Positions 25,848-33,842 of a stretch of 64,000 bases of DNA are shown piece after piece. This stretch comes from JAEZHK01 sp964575255 (GTDB lineage: Bacteria > Bacillota > Clostridia > Christensenellales > Aristaeellaceae): positions 1 through 64,000 of the forward strand of contig CAZNPZ010000001.1 in the NCBI GenBank assembly GCA_964575255.1, written 5' to 3'. The position numbers and the translations under genes were made by a program. The notes beneath the pieces were generated by a model, which was not told where the DNA came from, ran no database searches, and saw only the letters and a list, made by a program, of their open reading frames with translations. Numbering within the stretch: the stretch's first letter is position 1; each line of letters starts with the position of its first letter.

Positions 25848-26585
25848 CTACATGTACAGGCCGCCGTCGACCTGAAGCACGGCGCCTGTGATATACGCGG
25901 CGGCGTCGCCCGCGAGGAAGCAGATTGCCTCCGCAATCTCCTCCGCCTCGCCGATCCGGTTCAGCGGCACGGCCTTCAGCGCCTGCGATAATACTTCTTC
26001 CTTCATGGTGCCGGTCATCTCCGTTTTAACAAACCCCGGCGCGACCGCGTTGACGGTGATCCGCCTCGCGGCGAGTTCCCGAGCCAGCGTCTTGGTCAGG
26101 CCGATCATGCCCGCCTTGGCGGCTGCATAGTTCGCCTGCCCGGCGTTTCCCATCAGCCCCGCTACTGAAGTAACGTTGATGATGCGCCCGGCGCGCTTTC
26201 GGATCATGTCCGGCATCACGGCCTTCGCGACCAGAAAAGCGCCGGTCAGGTTGACGTCCACGACTCGCCGGAAGTCCTCCTCGCGCATGCGCATCGAAAG
26301 GCCGTCGCGCGTGATCCCGGCGTTGTTGACCAGGATGTCGATCGGCCCCAGCGCGGCGCGCGCGTCCGAAACCGTCTTAGTAACCGCTTCACCGTCCGAC
26401 ACGTCACATTGGAAAGCGTCGGCGCGGACGTTCTGCGCCCGGACGAGCGCCAGCGTTTCCTCCGCCGCGTCGCGGTTGCCAGCGTAGAAGAGCGCAAGAT
26501 CCGCGCCCTGTTCGGCAAATTTCACCGCCACCGCGCGCCCGATGCCGCGGGTACCGCCGGTGATGAGCGCAACCTTGCCCTTCAT
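25848..26585 (-). CDS. fabG: 3-oxoacyl-ACP reductase FabG
   Basis: 245-aa short-chain dehydrogenase with the NADPH site ITGGTRGIGRA, NNAG and the catalytic SVAG...YAAAK arrangement. ATG 26585 is preferred, with GGGGGAGG upstream and the fabD stop overlapping as TGATG. Confidence 0.96.
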   Translation of the reverse strand: MKGKVALITGGTRGIGRAVAVKFAEQGADLALFYAGNRDAAEETLALVRAQNVRADAFQCDVSDGEAVTKTVSDARAALGPIDILVNNAGITRDGLSMRMREEDFRRVVDVNLTGAFLVAKAVMPDMIRKRAGRIINVTSVAGLMGNAGQANYAAAKAGMIGLTKTLARELAARRITVNAVAPGFVKTEMTGTMKEEVLSQALKAVPLNRIGEAEEIAEAICFLAGDAAAYITGAVLQVDGGLYM

Positions 26586-27496
26586 CAGTACCTCCCCCTG
26601 AGGGCTTCCAGCCCTGAAAGACCGCCGACGCACAGGGTTTCGGCGTCCGGCCTGATCTTCTGGATCAGGCCGGTCAGCGTGTTCCCCGGCCCGACTTCAA
26701 CGAACAGGCTGACGCCCTCGGAAGCCATATGTTCAACCGTCTGCTGCCACTTAACGGGCGACGCGATCTGCGCGGCCAGCGTTTCGGCCTCCCCGCCGGG
26801 CACATATGGCAGCGCGGTTTTGTTCGAGTAGAGCGGCATGGTCGGTTTACGGAAAGCCACGCCTTCAAGCACAGTACGCATGCCATCCGACGCTTCGCGC
26901 ATGAACGGCGAATGGAACGCGCCGGAGACGGCGAGGCGGATCGCCCGGCCTCCGTCCGCGCGCGCCGCGGCCAGAAGCGCGTCGGCGCTTTCAAGCGCGC
27001 ACGCGACGACCGTCTGGCCGGGGCAGTTGAAGTTGACCGGGTACGCTTCCGGCAGCGATTCGCACAGCGAAACCACCTGATCCGCGGACAGCTTCACGAT
27101 GGCGAACATCGCGCCGGGGTGCTTCTCGGCCGCGGCCTGCATCAGTTCCGCGCGCTTTACGACCAGCCGGAATGCGTCTTCAAACGGCATCAGCCCCGCG
27201 AACGCTGCGGCGGGCCATTCGCCCAGCGAAAAACCTGCGGCGGCGGTCGGCTGTCCGGTGATTTTCGCCGCTGCAAAAGCGCAGGCGTAGTCCATGACGA
27301 ACAGGCACGGCTGCGCGTTGACGGTCTGCGTCAGGTCTTCCGCAGGGCCTTCGAACATCTGTTTCAAGGTGCCGGGTCGAAGCGCCTCGGCGCGGTCGAA
27401 GAATGGCCGTATCGAAGCGACGTTTTCATAGAGATCCCGGCCCATGCCGGGCGCCTGCGCGCCCTGACCGGCGAACACATAGCCTACTGCGCCCAT
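26585..27496 (-). CDS. fabD: Malonyl-CoA:ACP transacylase
   Basis: 303 aa, starting MGAVGYVFAGQGAQAPGMG. The active-site nucleophile is in AGFSLGEWPA (Ser90); the usual His before this Ser (GHSLGE) is Phe here, which is seen in some Firmicutes. The second catalytic His is in VSGAFHSPFM. It overlaps fabK by 13 bp. Confidence 0.95.
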   Translation of the reverse strand: MGAVGYVFAGQGAQAPGMGRDLYENVASIRPFFDRAEALRPGTLKQMFEGPAEDLTQTVNAQPCLFVMDYACAFAAAKITGQPTAAAGFSLGEWPAAAFAGLMPFEDAFRLVVKRAELMQAAAEKHPGAMFAIVKLSADQVVSLCESLPEAYPVNFNCPGQTVVACALESADALLAAARADGGRAIRLAVSGAFHSPFMREASDGMRTVLEGVAFRKPTMPLYSNKTALPYVPGGEAETLAAQIASPVKWQQTVEHMASEGVSLFVEVGPGNTLTGLIQKIRPDAETLCVGGLSGLEALRGRY

Positions 27497-28428
27497 CGAT
27501 TCCCCTCCGCGAACAGTTTTTCAGCCTCCGCGAGGATGGAATCGATAATCTCGGCGGCTGGTTTGATGTCGCACACGAGACCCGCGATCTGCCCGGCCAT
27601 GAACGAGCCGTTCTCCAGATCGCCCTCGACGGCGGCCTTTCGAAGCGAGCCGGTGCCGAAGGCTTCGATCTCGTCATTGGTGATCTGGGAATCGTACTCC
27701 ATCTTGCCCAGCTTCGCGGTGAACAGGTTTTTGAGCGCGCGGACCGGATGCCCCAGCCGCTTCCCGGTCACCATCGTATCGATGTCCTTGGCGGCGATTA
27801 CTTTCTGCTTGTAGGCGTCGTGGATGCGGCACTCGGCGGCGCACAGAAAACGCGTACCCATCTGTACGGCCTCCGCGCCCAGCATGAACGCCGCCGCGAA
27901 GCCGCGCCCGTCCGCGATGCCGCCCGCCGCGATGACGGGGATTTTCACTGCCTGCGCGACCTGCGGAACCAGCGCCATCGTGGTGATCTCCCCGACGTGG
28001 CCGCCCGATTCGCAGCCTTCCGCGATGACCGCCGTCGCGCCCTCGCGCTCGACGCGCCGCGCGATGGCGACCGATGGAACCACCGGCACCACCTTGATCC
28101 CTGCGGGAATCCAGTCCTTCATGTACTTTCCGGGAAGGCCCGCGCCGGTGGTGACCACCGGCACTTTCTCTTCCAGTACGACCTGCGCGACCGCGTCGGC
28201 GTGCGGGCTCATCAGCATGATGTTGACGCCGAAGGGCTTGTCGGTCAAGTTGCGGCAAAGCCGGATCTGCTCGCGCAGATACTCGCCCGGCGCGTTCATG
28301 GCGCTGATCACGCCCAGTCCGCCGGCGTTTGACACAGCCGCCGCGAGGTGCGCTTCGCTGACCCACGCCATGCCGCCCTGCAGCACCGGCTTTTCGATCC
28401 CCAGCGCACGGGTCACTCTGGTGGTCAT
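27484..28428 (-). CDS. fabK: Enoyl-ACP reductase, FMN-dependent FabK type
   Basis: 314-aa TIM-barrel FMN enzyme (NPD/2-nitropropane dioxygenase superfamily). KPVLQGGMAWVSEAHLAAAVSNAGGLG at the N terminus and AEGCESGGHVG plus AAGGIADGRG are typical of FabK. No fabI or fabL is seen, so this is the enoyl reductase of the pathway here. Confidence 0.93.
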   Translation of the reverse strand: MTTRVTRALGIEKPVLQGGMAWVSEAHLAAAVSNAGGLGVISAMNAPGEYLREQIRLCRNLTDKPFGVNIMLMSPHADAVAQVVLEEKVPVVTTGAGLPGKYMKDWIPAGIKVVPVVPSVAIARRVEREGATAVIAEGCESGGHVGEITTMALVPQVAQAVKIPVIAAGGIADGRGFAAAFMLGAEAVQMGTRFLCAAECRIHDAYKQKVIAAKDIDTMVTGKRLGHPVRALKNLFTAKLGKMEYDSQITNDEIEAFGTGSLRKAAVEGDLENGSFMAGQIAGLVCDIKPAAEIIDSILAEAEKLFAEGNRWAQ

Positions 28429-28429
28429 T

Positions 28430-28648
28430 CTACTTCGTCCCTTCGATGCGATTGACCAGATCCTGCACGGTCTTGTCGGTGGCGTCCAATTCGATGGTCA
28501 TGGAGAACTCGTCCTCCAACTTCATCGCCATCTCAGCCACGTCCAGCGAGTCGAACTCCAACTCCGCGAAGCTGCTCTCCGGCTTGATGGTCGAAACGTC
28601 GATGCCCTTGTACTCCGCCAGAACCTGCGCTACCTTTTCAAACGTCAT
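28430..28648 (-). CDS. acpP: Acyl carrier protein
   Basis: 72-aa acidic helical protein with the 4'-phosphopantetheine site EFDSLDVAEM (Ser34). ATG 28648 is chosen because GGAGG lies 8 nt upstream; an in-frame codon at 28669 has no such site. It lies directly after fabH and before fabK, as in other Firmicutes fab operons. Confidence 0.95.
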   Translation of the reverse strand: MTFEKVAQVLAEYKGIDVSTIKPESSFAELEFDSLDVAEMAMKLEDEFSMTIELDATDKTVQDLVNRIEGTK

Positions 28649-28704
28649 GGGAATGTCCTCCAATTTCAAAATAATCTATGTGATGGCGTTCGCCTTGCGG
28701 CCTT

Positions 28705-29658
28705 TCAAGGGTTCCATTTCATGAGACATGCGCCGGTGACAAGTCCTGCGCCAAACGCCGCCAGCGCAATCGTCTCGCCGATTTTGAGTGCGCCGGAACG
28801 GTTCAGTTCATCCATTAAGATCGGGATCGTGGCCGACGAGGTGTTGCCGTACCGCTCCAGATTGTGGGGGAATTTCTCCGGCGGCTGCGCCATCCGGGCG
28901 CGTACACCCTCCAGAATGCGGAGGTTTGCCTGATGCAACAGGAAATGCCCGACTTCGTCCGGTTGTAGGCCGGTCTGGGCGAGGATCGACCTGAGGTCTT
29001 CCACGCAGGTGCCCACCGCGAAGCGGTAAACCTCCTGCCCGCTCATGTGCAGGTAATCCTGTGCTGTGAGATTCGGGATGAACGGGCTGTTGCCGTCGGA
29101 CGCGCGCATGTGTAATAGCGCGCTGTCGCCGCGTGTGGTCAGCCGCATCGCGAGGAGTCCTTCCCCGCCATCCACCACCACCGCGCCCGCGCCGTCGCCA
29201 AAAAGCACGCTCTCCTCGCGTCTGGTCCAGTCCACGATGCGGGTCATCGCCTCGGCGCATACGACCAGCACGCGCTTCGCGCGCCCGGTCGCGAGGTATG
29301 CGTCCGCGATGTCCAGCGCGTAGACGAACCCCGCGCACGCACCGTTGATATCCAGCGCCGGGCAGACCGCACCCAGCGCCTTCTGGACGACGCAGCCAAG
29401 GCCGGGCGTTACCCATTCGCCCTGCACCGTCGAACACAGGATGAAATCAATCTCCTCCGGCGCGACGACCGCGTTGACAAGCGCCTGTGACGCCGCCCGC
29501 GCGGCCAGTTGATCCAGCGTTTCGCTGCTGATCACGCGGCGCTCGAGGATGCCGGTGCGGGTAGAAATCCACTCGTCACTTGTATCGAGAAAGTTTGTCA
29601 GATCCTGATTGGTCACAACCCTCGTCGGCAGCGCGCTGCCGGTTCCGATGATCCTCAA
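28705..29658 (-). CDS. fabH: 3-oxoacyl-ACP synthase III
   Basis: 317-aa initiating condensing enzyme with Cys108 (INGACAGF), His (FLLHQANLRIL) and Asn (ERYGNTSSA). It starts with a TTG overlapping the stop of the MarR gene, with GGAGG 9 nt upstream, so regulator and first fab gene are coupled. Confidence 0.95.
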   Translation of the reverse strand: MRIIGTGSALPTRVVTNQDLTNFLDTSDEWISTRTGILERRVISSETLDQLAARAASQALVNAVVAPEEIDFILCSTVQGEWVTPGLGCVVQKALGAVCPALDINGACAGFVYALDIADAYLATGRAKRVLVVCAEAMTRIVDWTRREESVLFGDGAGAVVVDGGEGLLAMRLTTRGDSALLHMRASDGNSPFIPNLTAQDYLHMSGQEVYRFAVGTCVEDLRSILAQTGLQPDEVGHFLLHQANLRILEGVRARMAQPPEKFPHNLERYGNTSSATIPILMDELNRSGALKIGETIALAAFGAGLVTGACLMKWNP

Positions 29659-30140
29659 ATTTCAGAGCCTCCGTCCGGAGATTTTGTCAGCTCCAGCGCC
29701 CGTTTCTGGAAGAATTCGTTGAGCAGCTTCAGACCGTGGAGCAGCGCGGCCTTTTCTTCTTCCGGGATGCTGCGCCCAACGGAGCGCACCATCTGCCGAT
29801 GAAAATAGCGGTGGGAGATGTCCGCGCGCCGCCCAAGTTCGGTCAGATGGACATAGGTGCGCCGCCCGTCGTTTGCACATTTTGACTTCGCGACGAAGCC
29901 CTTATGCTCAAGCCGCTTCACCATCATCGTAACGGAAGGCGGCGAGATCGAGAGCGCCTGCGCGATGTCGGTGATCGTTCGACCATCCGAGCCTCCGGCT
30001 GCAATGGCCTCGATCGTGTGCATTTCGCTGATCGACAGGTTTTCGCCGCTGAGGTTCATCAGCATGGCTTCCTCGATGGCAAGCACCGACCGGTAGGTAT
30101 TGACCAACATGTCGTTCAGCTGAGCGGAAAACGGATCCAT
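29655..30140 (-). CDS. MarR family regulator of fatty acid synthesis (FabT-like)
   Basis: 161-aa winged-helix protein with TITDIAQALSISPPSVTMMVKRLEHKGFV (recognition helix) and DGRRTYVHLTELGR (wing). First gene of the fab operon, as FabT is in streptococci. ATG 30140 has GAGGTG upstream. A perfect palindrome sits at its own promoter, so it probably represses the whole fab operon in response to acyl-ACP; this is inferred from FabT. Confidence 0.88.
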   Translation of the reverse strand: MDPFSAQLNDMLVNTYRSVLAIEEAMLMNLSGENLSISEMHTIEAIAAGGSDGRTITDIAQALSISPPSVTMMVKRLEHKGFVAKSKCANDGRRTYVHLTELGRRADISHRYFHRQMVRSVGRSIPEEEKAALLHGLKLLNEFFQKRALELTKSPDGGSEI

Positions 30141-30163
30141 GCCGCACCTCATCAGGATTTCTT

Positions 30164-30180
30164 TTAATTAGCCTAATTAA
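30164..30180. promoter_or_regulatory. Palindromic operator at the fab promoter
   Basis: TTAATTAG-C-CTAATTAA is a perfect 17-bp inverted repeat. It begins at the last base of the -10 hexamer and covers the expected transcription start, so bound repressor would block initiation. The likely ligand is the MarR/FabT-like protein encoded 24 bp downstream. Confidence 0.8.
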
Positions 30181-30208
30181 TTATATGGAGCGGAATATCC
30201 CTTGTCAA
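30180..30208 (-). promoter_or_regulatory. Promoter of the fab/acc operon
   Basis: Minus strand: TTGACA (30203-30208), 17-bp spacer, TATAAT (30180-30185). Both hexamers are perfect, which suits a promoter held down by a repressor. Confidence 0.88.
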
Positions 30209-30247
30209 GCCTCTGGAAACAATTGGGCTGTTAATTCATTTCGCCGG

Positions 30248-30276
30248 TTGATTGCGGAAAACGGTTATGCTAATAT
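30248..30276 (+). promoter_or_regulatory. Promoter of thiN
   Basis: TTGATT (30248-30253), a 17-bp spacer and TAATAT (30271-30276), 29 bp before the start codon of the thiamine pyrophosphokinase gene. Confidence 0.55.
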
Positions 30277-30305
30277 GAAATAACACCATCCAGGAAAGGT
30301 CGAAC

Positions 30306-30962
30306 ATGATGCGAACACGCTGTTGGATCATAGGCGCGGGTGAATTTGCCGGCCCGCTCCCCCATATTTCGGAAGATGATCTCGTGATCGCGGCGGACGC
30401 GGGCTACAGGACGCTTCAGCGCATCGGCGCGCGGATTGACCGCGTGGTGGGGGACTTCGATTCTCTGGGCGAAGTGCCGGTCCATGCGAAGGTCGAAGTG
30501 CATCCTGCAGAAAAGGACGAGACCGACACGATGCTCGCCGTGCGCATCGCGCTCCAGGAAGGATGCCGCGAGGTGCGCATCCTGGGCGGCTTGGGCGGGC
30601 GGCTCGACCATACGTTCGCGAACCTCCAAACCCTCGTCTACATCGCGCGACGTGGCGCGCGGGGCTGGCTGATCGGCGGGAGCGCCGCCGTCACCGCGAT
30701 CGCGGACGGGGAAATCGCCTTTTCAGAGGCTGCCAAGGGAATCATCTCGATCTTTTCCGCTGACGGAACCGCCTATGGCGTGACGTTGGAAGGGCTTAAA
30801 TACCCGCTCACAGACTATACGATGACTTCGGAAATGCCCATCGGCGTCAGCAATGAGTTTGCCGGCATGCCTTCGAGCGTCATCGTTCGGAAAGGCGTAC
30901 TGCTCGTTATGTCGGGCGAAGACGCACCATTGTGGTTGATGGAAGCGTACAGTCCTGATTAG
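30306..30962 (+). CDS. thiN: Thiamine pyrophosphokinase
   Basis: 218 aa. Transfers pyrophosphate from ATP to thiamine. It has the N-terminal catalytic domain with AADAGYRTL, VVGDFDSLGE, EKDETDTMLA and LGGLGGRLDHTFANL, and a C-terminal beta domain (DYTMTSEMPIGVSNEF). The start follows GGAAAGG. No thiamine riboswitch is seen in the 150-bp upstream region. Confidence 0.94.
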   Translation: MMRTRCWIIGAGEFAGPLPHISEDDLVIAADAGYRTLQRIGARIDRVVGDFDSLGEVPVHAKVEVHPAEKDETDTMLAVRIALQEGCREVRILGGLGGRLDHTFANLQTLVYIARRGARGWLIGGSAAVTAIADGEIAFSEAAKGIISIFSADGTAYGVTLEGLKYPLTDYTMTSEMPIGVSNEFAGMPSSVIVRKGVLLVMSGEDAPLWLMEAYSPD

Positions 30963-30973
30963 TCGCCAAGATA

Positions 30974-31984
30974 TCAACGGAGTATGATACCGAACCTTTG
31001 CAAGTATTCGCTCAGAGATTCCCTCGCGTGGCCTTTGAAACCTGTCACGCCGCCGGACGCGGCCAGCGCGTTCAGAATCGCTTCCTCGGTGGCTTCGGCG
31101 ACCGCTCGGAACACCAGATCCATCCGATCTTCATGCAGCGCGCGCAGCGGCAATACGTCTTCCGAGCACTCGTGGGGCAGGCGGTTGGCGGTGGTGAAGC
31201 CCACCATCACCTCGCCGCTGCCGTGGCCGATGTACGAACCCAGCCGGATCAGCCCCACCCCCGCCCGCCGGATCGCCCTTTTCAGCTGCCGGTCGGTCAG
31301 CGGCAGATCCGTCGCGACAATCACAATGCACGACCCGCGCTCCGGCTCCATGTCCGGTTCTGTCCGCTCCACCGGAACGCCGTTAATCCGGAGGTCGGCG
31401 AGTTTTCCGTGGTTGGTCAGCGTCAGCACGCCCAACGTATACTCGCCGTCTTTGAGAGGAACGATTCTCGACGAGGAGCCGATGCCGCCCTTCAGCCCGT
31501 GGCAGCTCATCCCCTTCCCCGCGCCCACGTCGCCTTCCGAAAAATCCGCGCGCGCGTCCGCGATTGCCTGAAACAGATGCTCCTTGGTGATCACTCGGCG
31601 GCGGATGTCGTTCAAGTATGCGTCATTGCACTCGCACACCAGCGGGTTGATCGACGTAAACGCGCCGTCGCAGCGGGATAGCATGTATTCCACCATGCCG
31701 TCGTGCACCGCGCCGACAGACAGCGTGTTGGTCAGCGCGATCGGCGTCTCCAGCGCGCCCAGTTCCTCGATCTGCATCAATCCCAGCGTCTTCCCAAACC
31801 CGTTGAGCACATGCGCGGCCGCCGTCAGCTTGCTGAAAAAGGGGTTGTCCTGACAGGGCATCACGCAGGTGACGCCGGTCATGACATCCCCGTCATCGAT
31901 TGTCGCGTGACCCACCGTCACGCCCGGCACGTCGCTGATTTTGTTGCGCTGCCCCGGCTTCATGTGCCCGACGACGACGCCCAT
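30974..31984 (-). CDS. P1 family peptidase (DmpA-like aminopeptidase/D-esterase)
   Basis: 336-aa Ntn-type hydrolase of the DmpA/BapA family. These self-cleave before a Ser that becomes the N-terminal nucleophile; here the site is ERGSCIVIVATDLPL. ISDVPGVTVGHATI and RLGSYIGHGSGEVMVGFTTANR are also conserved. The ATG at 31984 has its best ribosome site (GGAGG) about 20 nt away, so the true start may differ slightly. It is 36 bp downstream of the HAD gene, probably the same transcript. Confidence 0.9.
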   Translation of the reverse strand: MGVVVGHMKPGQRNKISDVPGVTVGHATIDDGDVMTGVTCVMPCQDNPFFSKLTAAAHVLNGFGKTLGLMQIEELGALETPIALTNTLSVGAVHDGMVEYMLSRCDGAFTSINPLVCECNDAYLNDIRRRVITKEHLFQAIADARADFSEGDVGAGKGMSCHGLKGGIGSSSRIVPLKDGEYTLGVLTLTNHGKLADLRINGVPVERTEPDMEPERGSCIVIVATDLPLTDRQLKRAIRRAGVGLIRLGSYIGHGSGEVMVGFTTANRLPHECSEDVLPLRALHEDRMDLVFRAVAEATEEAILNALAASGGVTGFKGHARESLSEYLQRFGIILR

Positions 31985-32020
31985 GTCCCGAATTCTCGTA
32001 AAATTGTCCTCCCACTTGAT

Positions 32021-32689
32021 TCAGCTGCCCATTAAGAATAATTCCAACTCATGCGGCGCGCCAAACCGGTGCGGCGCGTGTTCCTCCATGTATTCTCTGG
32101 TCACGAACGCCGTGTCCGACCAGCCCGCCCACGCGAAGTCCACATTCCGCTTTCTGGCCATGTCGAAGCCCAGCTTCAGGTCGTCCACCAGCAGAAGTTC
32201 TTCTGCGGAGAATCCGAACGCCTCCATGATCGCGTCCAGCGGGTAGGCGTGGGGTTTTCTCTGGTGCTCCGGCAGTTCCCAGCCGAACACCATGTCCGGT
32301 TCAAACCCAAAGAGCGCCTTATAGTCCCGGAGGATGGTGCGTTTCTCCGAATGCGACACCACACAGACCCGCCCGCCAGCCGCGCGATACCGCCTGAGCA
32401 GCACGTCAAACCCCTCATAACTGTCGGGGACGCGCTGGGTGTATCGCCGCCAGATCTCCTGCTCGATCTCCATCTCCGCGTCGGTGAAATGGTACACGTC
32501 GCGGCACATCGGCAGGAACCCCGGATCAAAGTTGAAGGTGATGAATTCCTTCAGCGTAATCTCCGGCATTTCGGGGCGCAGCAGGCGCACCGTTTCAACG
32601 AAAGACGGGTAGTGGATTTCCGGCGTGCTGCGTACGAGCGTGTCGTCGTGATCCAGCACCAGACAGGGATAACGGAGCAATGCTTCCAT
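32021..32689 (-). CDS. HAD family hydrolase
   Basis: 222-aa phosphatase-like protein. Motif I is LDHDDT (both catalytic Asp present), motif II Ser is in VVSHSEKR, motif III Lys in RKPHAYPLDAIMEAFG and motif IV LLVDDLKLGFDMA. The cap is helical and inserted after motif I (class I). Substrate unknown. RBS AAGGAAA. The perfect Crp-type palindrome just upstream could also influence this divergent gene. Confidence 0.85.
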   Translation of the reverse strand: MEALLRYPCLVLDHDDTLVRSTPEIHYPSFVETVRLLRPEMPEITLKEFITFNFDPGFLPMCRDVYHFTDAEMEIEQEIWRRYTQRVPDSYEGFDVLLRRYRAAGGRVCVVSHSEKRTILRDYKALFGFEPDMVFGWELPEHQRKPHAYPLDAIMEAFGFSAEELLLVDDLKLGFDMARKRNVDFAWAGWSDTAFVTREYMEEHAPHRFGAPHELELFLMGS

Positions 32690-32706
32690 GCAGCGGATTT
32701 CCTTTC

Positions 32707-32727
32707 TTATGTGACCTCGTCACATAA
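32707..32727. promoter_or_regulatory. Crp/Fnr-type operator upstream of trx
   Basis: TTATGTGAC-ctc-GTCACATAA is a perfect 9-3-9 inverted repeat centred at 32717. Half-sites contain GTGA, the sequence read by Crp-type helices with R-E-x-x-x-R. The centre is about 42 bp before the start predicted from the -10 at 32747-32752, the class II activation distance. Confidence 0.8.
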
Positions 32728-32746
32728 AACGCGGGGGACGGCGTAG

Positions 32747-32752
32747 TATACT
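32747..32752 (+). promoter_or_regulatory. -10 element of trxA
   Basis: TATACT, with no good -35 hexamer at 17 bp (ATAAAA lies there, at the edge of the palindrome). This is consistent with an activator-dependent promoter. Confidence 0.5.
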
Positions 32753-32784
32753 GGTCTTACAAATCAAAAAGGAGCGATTTCAAA

Positions 32785-33093
32785 ATGGCAACCGTGAATC
32801 TGACGATGGAGAACTTCCAGAGCGAGGTACTTAACAGCGAAAAACCCGTGCTCGTCGACTTCTGGGCCAGTTGGTGCGGCCCATGCCGCATGGTCTCCCC
32901 GCTGCTCGACCAGATCGCAAACGAAAATCCGAACGTGAAGGTCGGAAAAGTGGACATCGACGCCCAGCCGGAACTTGCGAACGCGTTCCGCGTGATGAGC
33001 ATCCCGACATTGATGGTCTTTAAGGATGGCAAACTTTCCAAGAGCGTCGTCGGCGCGCGCCCCAAGGCCGCGATCCTCGCAATGCTGGATTAG
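32785..33093 (+). CDS. trxA: Thioredoxin
   Basis: 102-aa thioredoxin with active site WCGPC (Cys31, Cys34), LVDFWASW before it and the cis-Pro in SIPTLMVFKDG. RBS AAGGAG. It overlaps the convergent crp-type gene by 4 bp. Activation by the neighbouring Crp protein is suggested by the palindrome at 32707-32727. Confidence 0.97.
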   Translation: MATVNLTMENFQSEVLNSEKPVLVDFWASWCGPCRMVSPLLDQIANENPNVKVGKVDIDAQPELANAFRVMSIPTLMVFKDGKLSKSVVGARPKAAILAMLD

Positions 33094-33767
33094 TTCAGCA
33101 GCGCGCGAAGGCCTTTCCGGTTCAGCACTGTGACGCCGCCACGGCTCAGCGATACCAGCCCCTCCTGCTGAAAGTACTTCAGCATCCGCGTGACGGATTC
33201 GCGCGCGCCCCCCAGATAGCGCGCGATTTCCTCCTGCGTATGGCGCACGGTGTCCCCGCCGGTTCGGGAAACCTCGTCCAGCAGGAACACGGCCAGGCGC
33301 TTGTCGAAGCTCATGAACAGAATCTGCTGCATTGCCCACATGACGTCTGAGAACCGCTCGGTGACCTGACGATAGGCGAAAGCCTCCGCGTAGATGTTCT
33401 CACGCTGCACCTGGTCGAAGACAGACGGCTTGATCACGCAGAGTTCGCAGTCCTCCGAAGCGTCGATGCGAACCTCGAAGGTGATCGCACGGAGCGCGCA
33501 GCTCGCGCTCATCACGCAGACATCGCCGCCGCTCATGCGGTAGAGTGTCACCTCGCGCCCCTCTTCGGACAGCATGTACACCCTCAGTTCGCCGCTGATG
33601 ACCAACAGAATCCCTGCGCAGTCGTTGGACCCGCCGTGAATGTTGGTGCCTTTGGGATAATGATGGCAGGCGGTGCTTGAAACCAGCAGTGCCTGCTGCT
33701 CCGCCGTGAGATGCGCCCAGAACGGCAGAAACGCTGGCAGGATTGCGGAAAGCTCTCGATCCGGCAT
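33090..33767 (-). CDS. Crp/Fnr family transcriptional regulator
   Basis: 225 aa: cyclic-nucleotide-binding-like beta roll (about 10-125), dimerisation helix, and C-terminal HTH with TQEEIARYLGGARESVTRMLKYFQQEGLV. The recognition helix A-R-E-S-V-T-R aligns with the R-E-T-V-G-R of Crp and predicts GTGA half-sites, as found upstream of trx. There is no Fnr-type N-terminal cysteine cluster. Neighbours (thioredoxin, CoA-disulfide reductase) suggest a redox or sulfur stress signal. Confidence 0.9.
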   Translation of the reverse strand: MPDRELSAILPAFLPFWAHLTAEQQALLVSSTACHHYPKGTNIHGGSNDCAGILLVISGELRVYMLSEEGREVTLYRMSGGDVCVMSASCALRAITFEVRIDASEDCELCVIKPSVFDQVQRENIYAEAFAYRQVTERFSDVMWAMQQILFMSFDKRLAVFLLDEVSRTGGDTVRHTQEEIARYLGGARESVTRMLKYFQQEGLVSLSRGGVTVLNRKGLRALLN

Positions 33768-33824
33768 TGCAACGAACCCCTTTCATTCTTATAATATCAT
33801 ATAGGTGCGTTTTCCAAAAGTCAA
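33767..33824. promoter_or_regulatory. Back-to-back divergent promoters of crp and the CoA-disulfide reductase gene
   Basis: Minus strand: TTGACT (33819-33824), 17 bp, TATGAT (33796-33801). Plus strand: TTGCAA (33767-33772), 17 bp, TATAAT (33790-33795). The two -10 hexamers abut, so the two promoters should compete for polymerase. Confidence 0.65.
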
Positions 33825-33842
33825 CTATAGGAGGCAATGGCC

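Noticed and set aside
30209..30305. TPP riboswitch before thiN
   Set aside because: The upstream region is too short and lacks the conserved CTGAGA and ACCTGA elements; only a promoter is seen.
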